Shown here: in pieces, positions 7,104 through 13,676 of the stretch | Position numbering within the stretch: position 1 is the stretch's first letter | How the letters are laid out: every line of letters starts with the position of its first letter | NCBI GenBank assembly: GCA_910587895.1 | Contig: CAJUOE010000195.1 | Coordinates: 1-13,676, forward strand | Origin: an uncultured Lachnospiraceae bacterium | GTDB lineage: Bacteria > Bacillota > Clostridia > Lachnospirales > Lachnospiraceae | Reading direction: 5' to 3' | DNA: 13,676 nt | Translations under genes and position numbers: made by a program | Notes under the pieces: generated by a model | The model's database searches: none | Told to the model about the DNA's origin: nothing | The model's input: only the letters and a program-made list of their open reading frames with translations

Positions 7104-8051
7104 CTACTCCTCACTTGTCCTTCGGATGTTGGACTCAAACAAACGATTGTATCCCAGCCATCCGGTATTTCCATTTCCGGCAGACAAAGCCTCCTTCATG
7201 GTCTGCATCTTGGCGTCAGTATTGTCGGCAAAACTAAGCGCAACCGCTTCCGCCAATGCAGGCTTTTTCGGAGAACCAAATTCCAGCTCGCCGTGATGCG
7301 CCAAAATGCAGTGTTTCAATTCATTGGCAAGTTTCACCGGAAAATCCGGAATCGTCTGAATCCTTGCTCCGACCATCTCGGCGCCAATCACAATATGCCC
7401 CAAAAGCTGTCCCTCATCTGTGTAATCATTTTCGGGAAATACCGACAACTCCTGCAGTTTCCCGATATCATGGAAAATTGCCGCTGCAAGCAAAAGGTCA
7501 TGGTGAAGAATGGGATACATCTTCGTATAACAATCACATAATTTTGCCACACCAAGCGTATGCTCCAGCAGTCCCCCCACAAAGCCGTGGTGGACACTCT
7601 TAGCCGCGCTGTGGAACTTAAAGCGGCTGGCAAACTCTTCATCTTCCAGAAAAAATGAGGCGCACAGCTTCTGCAAATAAGGATTTTTCATATTTTGAAT
7701 AAACCTGGCAAGTTCCTCATACATTTCATCAATGTCTTTCTCGCTTACCGGTAAGTAATCCGCAGGATTATATTCGCCTTCACGCACCTTACGGACACGT
7801 TTGACATTTAGCTGCAAAGCCCCCTGGAAACTGGTGACGTCTCCCATAACGTCAATATAATCCAGCGAATCAAACTCCTCTATTCCCTGCGAATTCGGAT
7901 CCCAGATTTTGGCGTCCAGCGTACCTGTCTTATCCTGCAAAAGCAAATTCTCATAAGGTTTTCCCGCTTTTGTGAGCGCCGCCTGCCTGCTCTTACACAG
8001 ATAAATCTCTCCGACGCGTTCCCCTTCCCGCAGGTTCTCAATATATTTCAT
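7104..8051 (-). CDS. yhaM: YhaM-family 3'-5' exoribonuclease (OB-fold + HD domain)
   Basis: 315 residues, the normal length of YhaM/Cbf1 proteins. Residues about 10-90 form an OB-fold nucleic-acid domain (VGEIYLCKSRQ...LLLQDKTGTLDAKIW). An HD phosphohydrolase domain follows with His164 (LLEHTLGV), the signature FHDIGK at 193-198 (His194, Asp195), His219 (LLGHIVIG), AHHGE at 251-255 and ADNTDAK at 275-281. These are the metal ligands expected of an active enzyme. Family members trim RNA, and short DNA, from the 3' end. The stop of the HtrA-like gene lies 14 bp before this start, and rlmD begins 3 bp after this stop, so it is the middle gene of a three-gene operon. I see no missing residue. Confidence 0.93.
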   Translation of the reverse strand: MKYIENLREGERVGEIYLCKSRQAALTKAGKPYENLLLQDKTGTLDAKIWDPNSQGIEEFDSLDYIDVMGDVTSFQGALQLNVKRVRKVREGEYNPADYLPVSEKDIDEMYEELARFIQNMKNPYLQKLCASFFLEDEEFASRFKFHSAAKSVHHGFVGGLLEHTLGVAKLCDCYTKMYPILHHDLLLAAAIFHDIGKLQELSVFPENDYTDEGQLLGHIVIGAEMVGARIQTIPDFPVKLANELKHCILAHHGELEFGSPKKPALAEAVALSFADNTDAKMQTMKEALSAGNGNTGWLGYNRLFESNIRRTSEE

Positions 8052-8065
8052 ATCTTTACTCCTTC

Positions 8066-9367
8066 TTATTGTAAAATTCCAACGGTCACATCACATTCCA
8101 GGTCCACATAACCCTCTCCGTTTTGACGTTTTATGGAAATGGTAACGACGTCCTCCGGCTGTCTTTCATATATATTCTGGTAATACTGAACGACATTGAT
8201 AATTTCCTCTCCGTTGATTGCGGTGATAACATCCGCCTCCTGCAATCCTGCAGCCATAGCCGGAGAATCCAGTTCTACAGATTTAATATACACACCCTGA
8301 GGAATTCCGTATTCCTGTGCAATTTCATTTGTCACCGTACTGATGCGAAGCCCCACATAAGGAATATCCCGGTTGTTGGACAAATCTTCGATTACCTGTT
8401 TCAATTCCGAAATGGACAGCGCCGTAACCGTATTGCGGTTGTTCTGGTTACTGTAATCCTGCAATACCAGTCCAATCACCTCTCCGTCAAGATTGATCAG
8501 CACACCGCTTCCATTCTCGCTTCCTATAATATCAGTTGTAAAAATTGTGTAATTGGTATCTATTGTGGAAACTGTATTCTGGGAAGAAATGATGGTTCCG
8601 CACAAAATAGAATAATTCGCCCCCAGCGGACTTCCTATGGCAATCACAGACGTTCCCTGCGTAATCGCATAAGAATTTCCCAATGCCGCCACGCTGATCT
8701 CGTTCATTGTCGTTTCGGAAATCTCATTTAGGGGAACTGCAATTACGGCAATTCCCGTGTTGCCGTCATATTTTTTCAGAGAAGCAGACGCCTCCGTCTC
8801 GTCAATAAATGTGATGTGAATCGCCTCGGCATTTACAATAATCTTCTTCTCAGTTAAAATCAAAAGTTCCTGTCCATTATTGGCTATAATAATTCCGGCA
8901 GTGCTGTTCTCGCTCTCATAGGGCGTATTGAACCAATCCATGCCGCTGGTCACCCCCGTAACCGTTACCATGGATTTATTTGCACGTTGTCCAATCGCAT
9001 ATAACTTATTCTGCAATTCCTGATAATCTTCCGGCTCCAGCTCCTCCTGAACCACAACGGTCTGGCTCTTCTCCGGTTCTTCCGGCTCCGGCTCCTTTTC
9101 CTCTTCTTCCTTCTTCGGCGCCGGCTCCAGTTCCTGCGGAACAATATCTTTGGGAATTGTAATGGTAGCCCCTTTTTCCGGATATAGCCACTCCTCAATA
9201 TAAGGCTTTAAAAAGACAAACACAAAACATGCTGTTACACCAAATAACACTGCACATAAAAGATTATAAACTGTCCTGAGCAACAGCCGCCGTTTATTGA
9301 TGGGTTTGTCCTTAATTTTTTCTTTGATAAAGGCAAATTCCTGATCACCCTGGTCCTGTTGTTTCAT
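8066..9367 (-). CDS. HtrA-like membrane pseudoprotease with PDZ domain
   Basis: 433 residues. A cytoplasmic start is followed by one membrane helix (about 28-53), an acidic Glu/Pro linker (about 78-112), a trypsin-like HtrA domain (about 125-330) and a PDZ domain (about 338-425, SVELDSPAMAAGLQEADVI). The fold is recognisable from GSPLGANYSI and LINLDGEVIGLV. All three catalytic positions are changed against the family pattern: ILTNxHVV reads ILTEKKII (His to Lys175), TDLAV reads TGIAV (Asp to Gly205), and GNSGGP reads ENGSGV (Ser to Gly286, with a Ser one place later). It should not cut peptides by the HtrA mechanism and may instead bind protein C-termini at the membrane. The start has AGGAGGG 6 nt upstream. 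It heads the operon with yhaM and rlmD. Automated annotation would probably call it an S1C serine protease. Confidence 0.9.
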   Translation of the reverse strand: MKQQDQGDQEFAFIKEKIKDKPINKRRLLLRTVYNLLCAVLFGVTACFVFVFLKPYIEEWLYPEKGATITIPKDIVPQELEPAPKKEEEEKEPEPEEPEKSQTVVVQEELEPEDYQELQNKLYAIGQRANKSMVTVTGVTSGMDWFNTPYESENSTAGIIIANNGQELLILTEKKIIVNAEAIHITFIDETEASASLKKYDGNTGIAVIAVPLNEISETTMNEISVAALGNSYAITQGTSVIAIGSPLGANYSILCGTIISSQNTVSTIDTNYTIFTTDIIGSENGSGVLINLDGEVIGLVLQDYSNQNNRNTVTALSISELKQVIEDLSNNRDIPYVGLRISTVTNEIAQEYGIPQGVYIKSVELDSPAMAAGLQEADVITAINGEEIINVVQYYQNIYERQPEDVVTISIKRQNGEGYVDLECDVTVGILQ

Positions 9368-9426
9368 AACCGCCCTCCTGATGGATTTATCTTTAATGCG
9401 TTTATGCCTGAATACCTTCCCTTCCT

Positions 9427-9487
9427 AAGTAACGGTTCGTCCAGCACAATTTTCCCCGATATATTTGGGCTGGATGAACTGTTACTT
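9427..9487. repeat. 19-bp inverted repeat with 23-nt loop at start of the htrA-side transcript
   Basis: Arms 9427-9445 and 9469-9487 match at 17 of 19 positions. Read as plus-strand RNA the two exceptions are G-U pairs, so the stem would be fully paired. As minus-strand RNA they are A-C mismatches. The predicted minus-strand start point (near 9484) falls at the edge of one arm, so the htrA-side mRNA would begin with this stem-loop. Confidence 0.75.
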
Positions 9488-9490
9488 CTT

Positions 9491-9519
9491 ATTATACGTT
9501 TTTCCCCTTTGTGTTGCAA
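9491..9519 (-). promoter_or_regulatory. Predicted sigma-A promoter of htrA-like/yhaM/rlmD operon
   Basis: On the minus strand TTGCAA (9514-9519) is separated by exactly 17 bp from a perfect TATAAT (9491-9496). Transcription should start near 9484, giving a leader of about 115 nt before the ATG at 9367. The -35 hexamer is self-complementary and also serves the plus-strand promoter. Confidence 0.7.
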
Positions 9520-9542
9520 GATTTTTCTTTATAAGGTATACT
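9514..9542 (+). promoter_or_regulatory. mutS2: Predicted sigma-A promoter of mutS2
   Basis: TTGCAA (9514-9519), a 17-bp gap and TATACT (9537-9542) make a good sigma-A-type promoter. Transcription would start near 9549, within the first CCTAAGG copy. A second -10-like TATAAG (9530-9535) lacks a matching -35. Confidence 0.6.
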
Positions 9543-9544
9543 TT

Positions 9545-9622
9545 GACCTAAGGAGGGACCCACGTAGTGGGAAGATTCCTTAGGTCTTCTACCGGAAACA
9601 ACAAAATATATTAACCTAAGGA
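9545..9622 (+). promoter_or_regulatory. mutS2 leader with three CCTAAGG boxes and alternative hairpins
   Basis: GACCTAAGGA (9545-9554) and TCCTTAGGTC (9577-9586) are perfect 10-bp inverted copies enclosing a small CCCAC-GTA-GTGGG hairpin (9559-9571). A third copy, ACCTAAGGA (9614-9622), overlaps the mutS2 ribosome site AAGGAAAGG (9618-9626). The middle box can pair with either outer box but not both, and the second pairing would hide the ribosome site. The first box also reads AAGGAGG and lies 10 nt before a GTG that opens a 15-codon frame (9567-9614, MGRFLRSSTGNNKIY) ending at the third box. A regulatory role is inferred. The first pair could instead be a DNA operator overlapping the start point. 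Confidence 0.5.
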
Positions 9623-9635
9623 AAGGAACATTCTC

Positions 9636-12014
9636 ATGAACAAAAAAACATTACACACTTTAGAATATAATAAAATCATCGACCTTCTCTGCGAGCACGC
9701 GACCTGCGCCTCCGGAAGAGAGCTTTGCAGGCATTTAAAGCCCTCCACGGATCTTGCGCATATTCGCCTTGCCCAGCGGCAGACCAGCGATGCGCTGACA
9801 AGAATTTTCCGCAAAGGCTCTCTGTCATTTTCTGGAACACATAATATCGGAGCCTCATTAAAACGCCTGGAAATCGGCGGCACGCTGAGTATCGAAGAGC
9901 TCTTACGAACCGCCTCGTTACTAGAAGTTGCCAGACGCACAAAAGCGTACGCACGAAACGAACGGGAAGACGCGCAGACAGATTCCCTGGACGAACTGTT
10001 TGCCAGGATAGAACCGCTGACGCCTCTTTTAAATGAAATCCGGCGTTGCATCCTCTCAGAAGATGAGATTGCGGACGATGCATCTGCAAGCTTAAAAAAT
10101 ATCCGCCGTTCCATCCGAAACATCAACGAAAAAATCCGCAGCCAGATGAATACGATGCTGAACAATTCCGATACCAAAAATCATCTGCAGGACAACGTTG
10201 TCACGATGCGCAACGGACGCTACTGCCTGCCTGTTAAGGCAGAGGCCAAGGGACAGGTTCCCGGCATGATACACGACCAGTCTTCTACCGGCTCCACCTT
10301 ATTTATAGAGCCGATGGCAGTGGTAAAGCTCAACAACGACTTAAAAGAGCTCTATCTGAAAGAACAGGAGGAAATCGAAAAAATCCTTGCCGAATTAAGC
10401 AGCCAGGCAGCGGAATACATTCCTGCTCTCCAGGACAATTATAAAACCCTGACCGAACTGGACTTTATATTTGCAAAAGCCTCTCTTGCCAAACAATACA
10501 ATGGAACCGCCCCGGTCTTTAATACCGAGCATCGTATCCGCATCCGCAAAGGACGCCACCCGCTGCTTGACAGCCATACGGTTGTGCCCATTGATGTTCG
10601 CCTCGGTGACGAATTTGATTTGCTAATTGTCACAGGTCCGAACACCGGCGGTAAAACAGTTTCATTGAAAACGGTAGGACTGTTTACGCTGATGGGGCAG
10701 GCGGGGCTGCATATCCCTGCAAATGACCGCTCCGAGCTTTCCGTATTTACGAATGTATTTGCAGATATTGGCGATGAGCAGAGCATTGAGCAGAGCCTCA
10801 GTACCTTTTCCTCCCATATGACAAATATTGTTTCTATTTTAAAACATGCAGATGAGCATTCACTGGTGCTATTTGACGAGCTCTGCGCCGGAACAGACCC
10901 CACCGAAGGAGCCGCACTTGCCATTTCCATCTTATCAAGGCTGCACGATTACGGCATCCGTACGATGGCAACGACGCACTACAGCGAACTAAAGGTGTTC
11001 GCACTGTCCACGCCGGGCGTGGAAAATGCAAGCTGCGAATTTTCCGTAGAAACGTTGAGCCCGACTTATCGGCTTTTGATCGGAATTCCCGGCAAAAGTA
11101 ATGCCTTTGCCATTTCCGGCAAAATCGGACTTCCCGCAGACATTATCGAAGATGCAAAGGGACGCATTTCGCAGCAGGAAGAAAGTTTTGAGGATTTGAT
11201 TGCCGATCTGGAAACCAGCCGCATTACCATCGAACAGGAGCGTCTGGAGGCAGAGCATTACCGGCAGGAAATTGAACAGTCGAAGAAAAAACTGGAAGAA
11301 AAACAGGAACGCCTGGAAAGCCAGCGCGATAAAATCATCCGCCAGGCGAACGAAGAGGCTCATGCCATTCTCCGCGAGGCGAAAGAAGTTGCCGACAAGA
11401 CGATAAAGAATTTTCACAAATATGGGCAGGCGAATGCAAACGTCAAAGAAATGGAGCAGGAGCGCAGCAGGCTTCGCGACAAAATGAGCGGTCTGGAAAA
11501 AAATATGGCTGCAAAAACAAAAGAACAGGCAGCCAACCACAAGATACCCAAAAATCTGCGCATTGGCGATTCTGTAAAAGTTCTCAGCATGAACCTCAAG
11601 GGCACTGTCCATACGCTCCCGAACGACAAAGGGGATTTGTATGTACAGATGGGCATTCTCCGTTCCCTGGTAAACATCCGGGATCTGGTATTACTGGAAG
11701 ATGCACCCGCTTACAGCAATGGCAAAAAAACCACGGGAGCCGGAAAATTAAAAATGGCGAAATCCTCTTCCATTTCCACGGAAATCAACCTGATTGGCAA
11801 GACAACGGACGAGGCCATTGTTTTGCTGGATAAATACCTGGACGACGCCTACCTCGCCCATATGCCGTCCGTGCGCATTGTCCACGGCAAAGGCACAGGC
11901 GCGTTGCGAAAGGCAGTCCACAGTCACTTAAAACGCCTGAAATATGTGGAATCTTTTCGTCTGGGTGAATTCGGAGAAGGAGACTCCGGCGTTACAATCG
12001 CAACTTTTTCTTAA
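9636..12014 (+). CDS. mutS2: Endonuclease MutS2
   Basis: 792 residues, the usual MutS2 length. There is no mismatch-recognition domain at the N-terminus, as expected for MutS2; residues about 1-300 are the core and clamp. The ATPase has Walker A TGPNTGGKT (333-341), Walker B LVLFDELCAGTDPTEGAA (about 415-430) and the MutS ATTHYSELK motif. A long coiled coil of charged residues spans about 510-640, followed by a small beta domain (RIGDSVKVLSMNLKG). A C-terminal Smr nuclease domain (about 716-792) has HGKGTGALR from His750. The Smr entry motif reads INLIGKT instead of LDLRG. MutS2 is linked to suppression of recombination and to rescue of collided ribosomes. The ribosome site AAGGAAAGG ends 9 nt before the ATG. 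The response-regulator gene starts 18 bp downstream. Confidence 0.96.
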   Translation: MNKKTLHTLEYNKIIDLLCEHATCASGRELCRHLKPSTDLAHIRLAQRQTSDALTRIFRKGSLSFSGTHNIGASLKRLEIGGTLSIEELLRTASLLEVARRTKAYARNEREDAQTDSLDELFARIEPLTPLLNEIRRCILSEDEIADDASASLKNIRRSIRNINEKIRSQMNTMLNNSDTKNHLQDNVVTMRNGRYCLPVKAEAKGQVPGMIHDQSSTGSTLFIEPMAVVKLNNDLKELYLKEQEEIEKILAELSSQAAEYIPALQDNYKTLTELDFIFAKASLAKQYNGTAPVFNTEHRIRIRKGRHPLLDSHTVVPIDVRLGDEFDLLIVTGPNTGGKTVSLKTVGLFTLMGQAGLHIPANDRSELSVFTNVFADIGDEQSIEQSLSTFSSHMTNIVSILKHADEHSLVLFDELCAGTDPTEGAALAISILSRLHDYGIRTMATTHYSELKVFALSTPGVENASCEFSVETLSPTYRLLIGIPGKSNAFAISGKIGLPADIIEDAKGRISQQEESFEDLIADLETSRITIEQERLEAEHYRQEIEQSKKKLEEKQERLESQRDKIIRQANEEAHAILREAKEVADKTIKNFHKYGQANANVKEMEQERSRLRDKMSGLEKNMAAKTKEQAANHKIPKNLRIGDSVKVLSMNLKGTVHTLPNDKGDLYVQMGILRSLVNIRDLVLLEDAPAYSNGKKTTGAGKLKMAKSSSISTEINLIGKTTDEAIVLLDKYLDDAYLAHMPSVRIVHGKGTGALRKAVHSHLKRLKYVESFRLGEFGEGDSGVTIATFS

Positions 12015-12032
12015 AATAGAAAGGAGGGCTCA

Positions 12033-12734
12033 ATGGTTTCAAAACAGAAAATACTTATCGTAGATGATGATGTAAATATTGCAGAACTGATATCCCTTTA
12101 CCTGACAAAAGAATGTTACGACACGCAGATGGTGCATGACGGCGAGGAGGCGTTGCAGGTATATGAACAGTACGCCCCCAACCTCATCCTGCTTGACCTG
12201 ATGCTGCCGGGCATTGACGGTTATCAGGTCTGCCGGGAAATCCGTGCCAAATCCAACATCCCGATCATCATGCTCTCGGCAAAAGGCGAAATATTTGACA
12301 AGGTATTGGGACTGGAACTCGGAGCGGATGACTATATCATGAAACCTTTTGACTCCAAGGAACTGGTGGCCCGCGTAAAGGCGGTGCTCCGCCGCTATCA
12401 GCCTGCCAAACAGGAAAACACCGTCCCCGACATCAAATGCGTGGAATATCCTGACCTTACCATCAACCAAAGCAACTATTCCGTTATCTACCAGGGTACA
12501 CGCATTGATATGCCGCCCAAGGAACTGGAGCTTTTGTATTTTCTTGCCTCCTCTCCCAACCAGGTTTTTACCAGAGAGCAGCTTTTGGACCATATCTGGG
12601 GCTACGAATACATTGGAGACACGCGCACGGTTGACGTCCATGTCAAACGCCTGCGAGAGAAAATCAAAGATCACAAATCATGGAGCCTTGCTACCGTCTG
12701 GGGCATCGGCTATAAATTTGAGGTGAAATCGTGA
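12033..12734 (+). CDS. OmpR/PhoB-family response regulator
   Basis: 233 residues. The receiver domain (about 5-118) has the acidic pocket VDDD (Asp11-13), the phosphoacceptor Asp55 in LILLDLMLPGIDG, Ser82 in MLSAKG and Lys104 in IMKPFD. A winged-helix DNA-binding domain follows (about 135-230), with LLYFLASSPNQVFTREQLL and the recognition helix TRTVDVHVKRLREKI. It is predicted to be phosphorylated by the adjacent kinase, to dimerise and to bind direct-repeat promoters; targets are unknown. AAGGAGGG lies 4 nt before the ATG. The gene begins 18 bp after mutS2 with no terminator between, so read-through from mutS2 is likely. Its TGA overlaps the kinase GTG. Resemblance to VanR- and PhoP-type regulators is general, so I give no symbol. 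Confidence 0.95.
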   Translation: MVSKQKILIVDDDVNIAELISLYLTKECYDTQMVHDGEEALQVYEQYAPNLILLDLMLPGIDGYQVCREIRAKSNIPIIMLSAKGEIFDKVLGLELGADDYIMKPFDSKELVARVKAVLRRYQPAKQENTVPDIKCVEYPDLTINQSNYSVIYQGTRIDMPPKELELLYFLASSPNQVFTREQLLDHIWGYEYIGDTRTVDVHVKRLREKIKDHKSWSLATVWGIGYKFEVKS

Positions 12735-13676
12735 AACGCACCCTGTATTTAAAATTTTTACTGGGATATGTCCTGTTTGGAATCCTTGGTTTTCTGACGG
12801 TTTCCACACTTACTTCCTACCTGACTTTACATTATCTGGAAAAACAGACGATTTCCAGCCTGTATCGTGAATCCAACCTTCTTGCCGGAAACTATGCTTC
12901 CAACTATTACCGGGGAACAATGACTTTGGATGATGTGGAATCCCATTTTAAGGCGATTGCAACTTACCTGGATACAGATATCTGGGTCGTTGACAACAAT
13001 GGACATATCCTCATAAACAGCCGTCCGGATTCCGCAAAAGATGAAACGATTCAGACATTTGACATCTCTTCTTTTGGTACAAAATATTATCAGGAAGGAA
13101 CATTCTTTGATATGTTTTCTGAAAATATGCTATCCGTGTTTTCTCCCATAACCATCGGTTACAAAGTCCGCGGATACGTATTGATTCACAAGCCGCTATC
13201 AGAACTGACTGCCTACAAGGACGGGCTTTTAAATATTTCCTACATAACGCTTGCCCTTATTTTTCTCTGTGCGTTCATTGTGTTAATCCTGTTTACATTT
13301 ATCATCTATATTCCCATCCGGAAAATGACCCGCGCAGCGAGGGACTATTCCAGTGGAAATTTTGATACGAAAATAGATATTCACACCAACGATGAAATGG
13401 GTTATCTGGCCGACTCCATCAACTATATGGCCACAGAACTCTCCACGCTGGAGGAAGACCAGCGGAAATTTATTGCCAATGTCTCCCACGATTTCCGCTC
13501 ACCGCTCACCTCCATCAAGGGATATATCGAAGCCATCATGGACGGTACCATTCCACATGAGAGACAGGATAAATATCTGAATATTATTTTATTTGAAACT
13601 GAACGCCTGAATAAGCTGACCCACAGTATGCTGGAATTAAACAAATACGGTATCAAAGGTTCCATGATGGATATCA
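12731..13676 (+). CDS. Sensor histidine kinase (3' end outside window)
   Basis: 315 residues are visible and the ATPase domain is cut off. The GTG start overlaps the regulator's stop by 4 bp (GTGA), a sign of translational coupling; later starts would lose the first membrane helix. Membrane helix 1 is about 8-32 and helix 2 about 168-195, enclosing an outside domain of about 135 residues (WVVDNNGHILINSR), probably a PAS-like sensor fold. A HAMP linker (about 195-245, RKMTRAARDYSSGNFDTKIDI) precedes the dimerisation domain with His253 in NVSHDFRSPLTSIKGY, the expected phosphorylated histidine of the HisKA family. It should phosphorylate the regulator just upstream. The signal sensed cannot be told from sequence. 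Confidence 0.95.
   Translation, partial: MKRTLYLKFLLGYVLFGILGFLTVSTLTSYLTLHYLEKQTISSLYRESNLLAGNYASNYYRGTMTLDDVESHFKAIATYLDTDIWVVDNNGHILINSRPDSAKDETIQTFDISSFGTKYYQEGTFFDMFSENMLSVFSPITIGYKVRGYVLIHKPLSELTAYKDGLLNISYITLALIFLCAFIVLILFTFIIYIPIRKMTRAARDYSSGNFDTKIDIHTNDEMGYLADSINYMATELSTLEEDQRKFIANVSHDFRSPLTSIKGYIEAIMDGTIPHERQDKYLNIILFETERLNKLTHSMLELNKYGIKGSMMDI

Noticed and set aside
8066..9367. Active HtrA/DegP serine protease
   Set aside because: All three catalytic positions are replaced in motifs that otherwise align well.
9359..9583. Plus-strand 74-codon frame in the divergent spacer
   Set aside because: It covers two promoters and two inverted repeats, lacks a ribosome site and has no recognisable product.
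9545..9586. Rho-independent terminator upstream of mutS2
   Set aside because: The stem is followed by TTCTACCGG on the plus strand and has no T run on the minus strand, so simple termination is unlikely.
12039..12674. Minus-strand open frame of 211 codons opposite the response regulator
   Set aside because: It is fully antisense to a canonical OmpR-type regulator and has no domain of its own.

Overview
The window looks like part of a chromosome from a Gram-positive gut anaerobe of the Lachnospiraceae / Clostridia type. This rests on MutS2 with a Smr domain, a YhaM-type HD exoribonuclease, a TRAM-domain RlmD with an iron-sulfur cluster, an HtrA-like membrane protein, strong AGGAGG ribosome sites and moderate GC. 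No ribosomal RNA or tRNA gene is visible, so placement below family level is not supported.

Positions 1-5437 (minus strand) look like one end of an integrated mobile element, most likely an integrative conjugative element (inference). In transcription order it carries a ParB-family protein, a ParM/StbA-type actin-like ATPase, a small ribbon-helix-helix protein that is a plausible ParR, a rho-independent terminator, and a very large exported surface protein with at least five CnaB/SpaA-type isopeptide domains that runs off the left edge. The ParB gene contains a perfect 27-bp palindrome and alternating CAACTTT/AAAGTTG boxes, a candidate centromere. No integrase, relaxase or coupling protein is in view.

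The element abuts the 3' end of rlmD (stop at 5706). Genes of this rumA type are known insertion targets for such elements in Firmicutes. The 5438-5705 spacer holds a strong terminator and several inverted repeats. From 5706 to 9367 (minus strand) lies a tight chromosomal operon read as htrA-like, then yhaM, then rlmD. The HtrA-like protein has lost all three catalytic residues and should be a pseudoprotease with a PDZ domain.

The 268-bp divergent spacer at 9368-9635 is the densest regulatory stretch. Two back-to-back sigma-A-type promoters appear to share one self-complementary -35 hexamer, each with exact 17-bp spacing. A 19-bp inverted repeat sits at the start of the htrA-side transcript. 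On the mutS2 side three copies of CCTAAGG can form mutually exclusive hairpins, one of which buries the mutS2 ribosome site. To the right (plus strand) follow mutS2, an OmpR/PhoB-type response regulator and its histidine kinase, which is cut by the right edge. The close spacing of these three suggests co-transcription.
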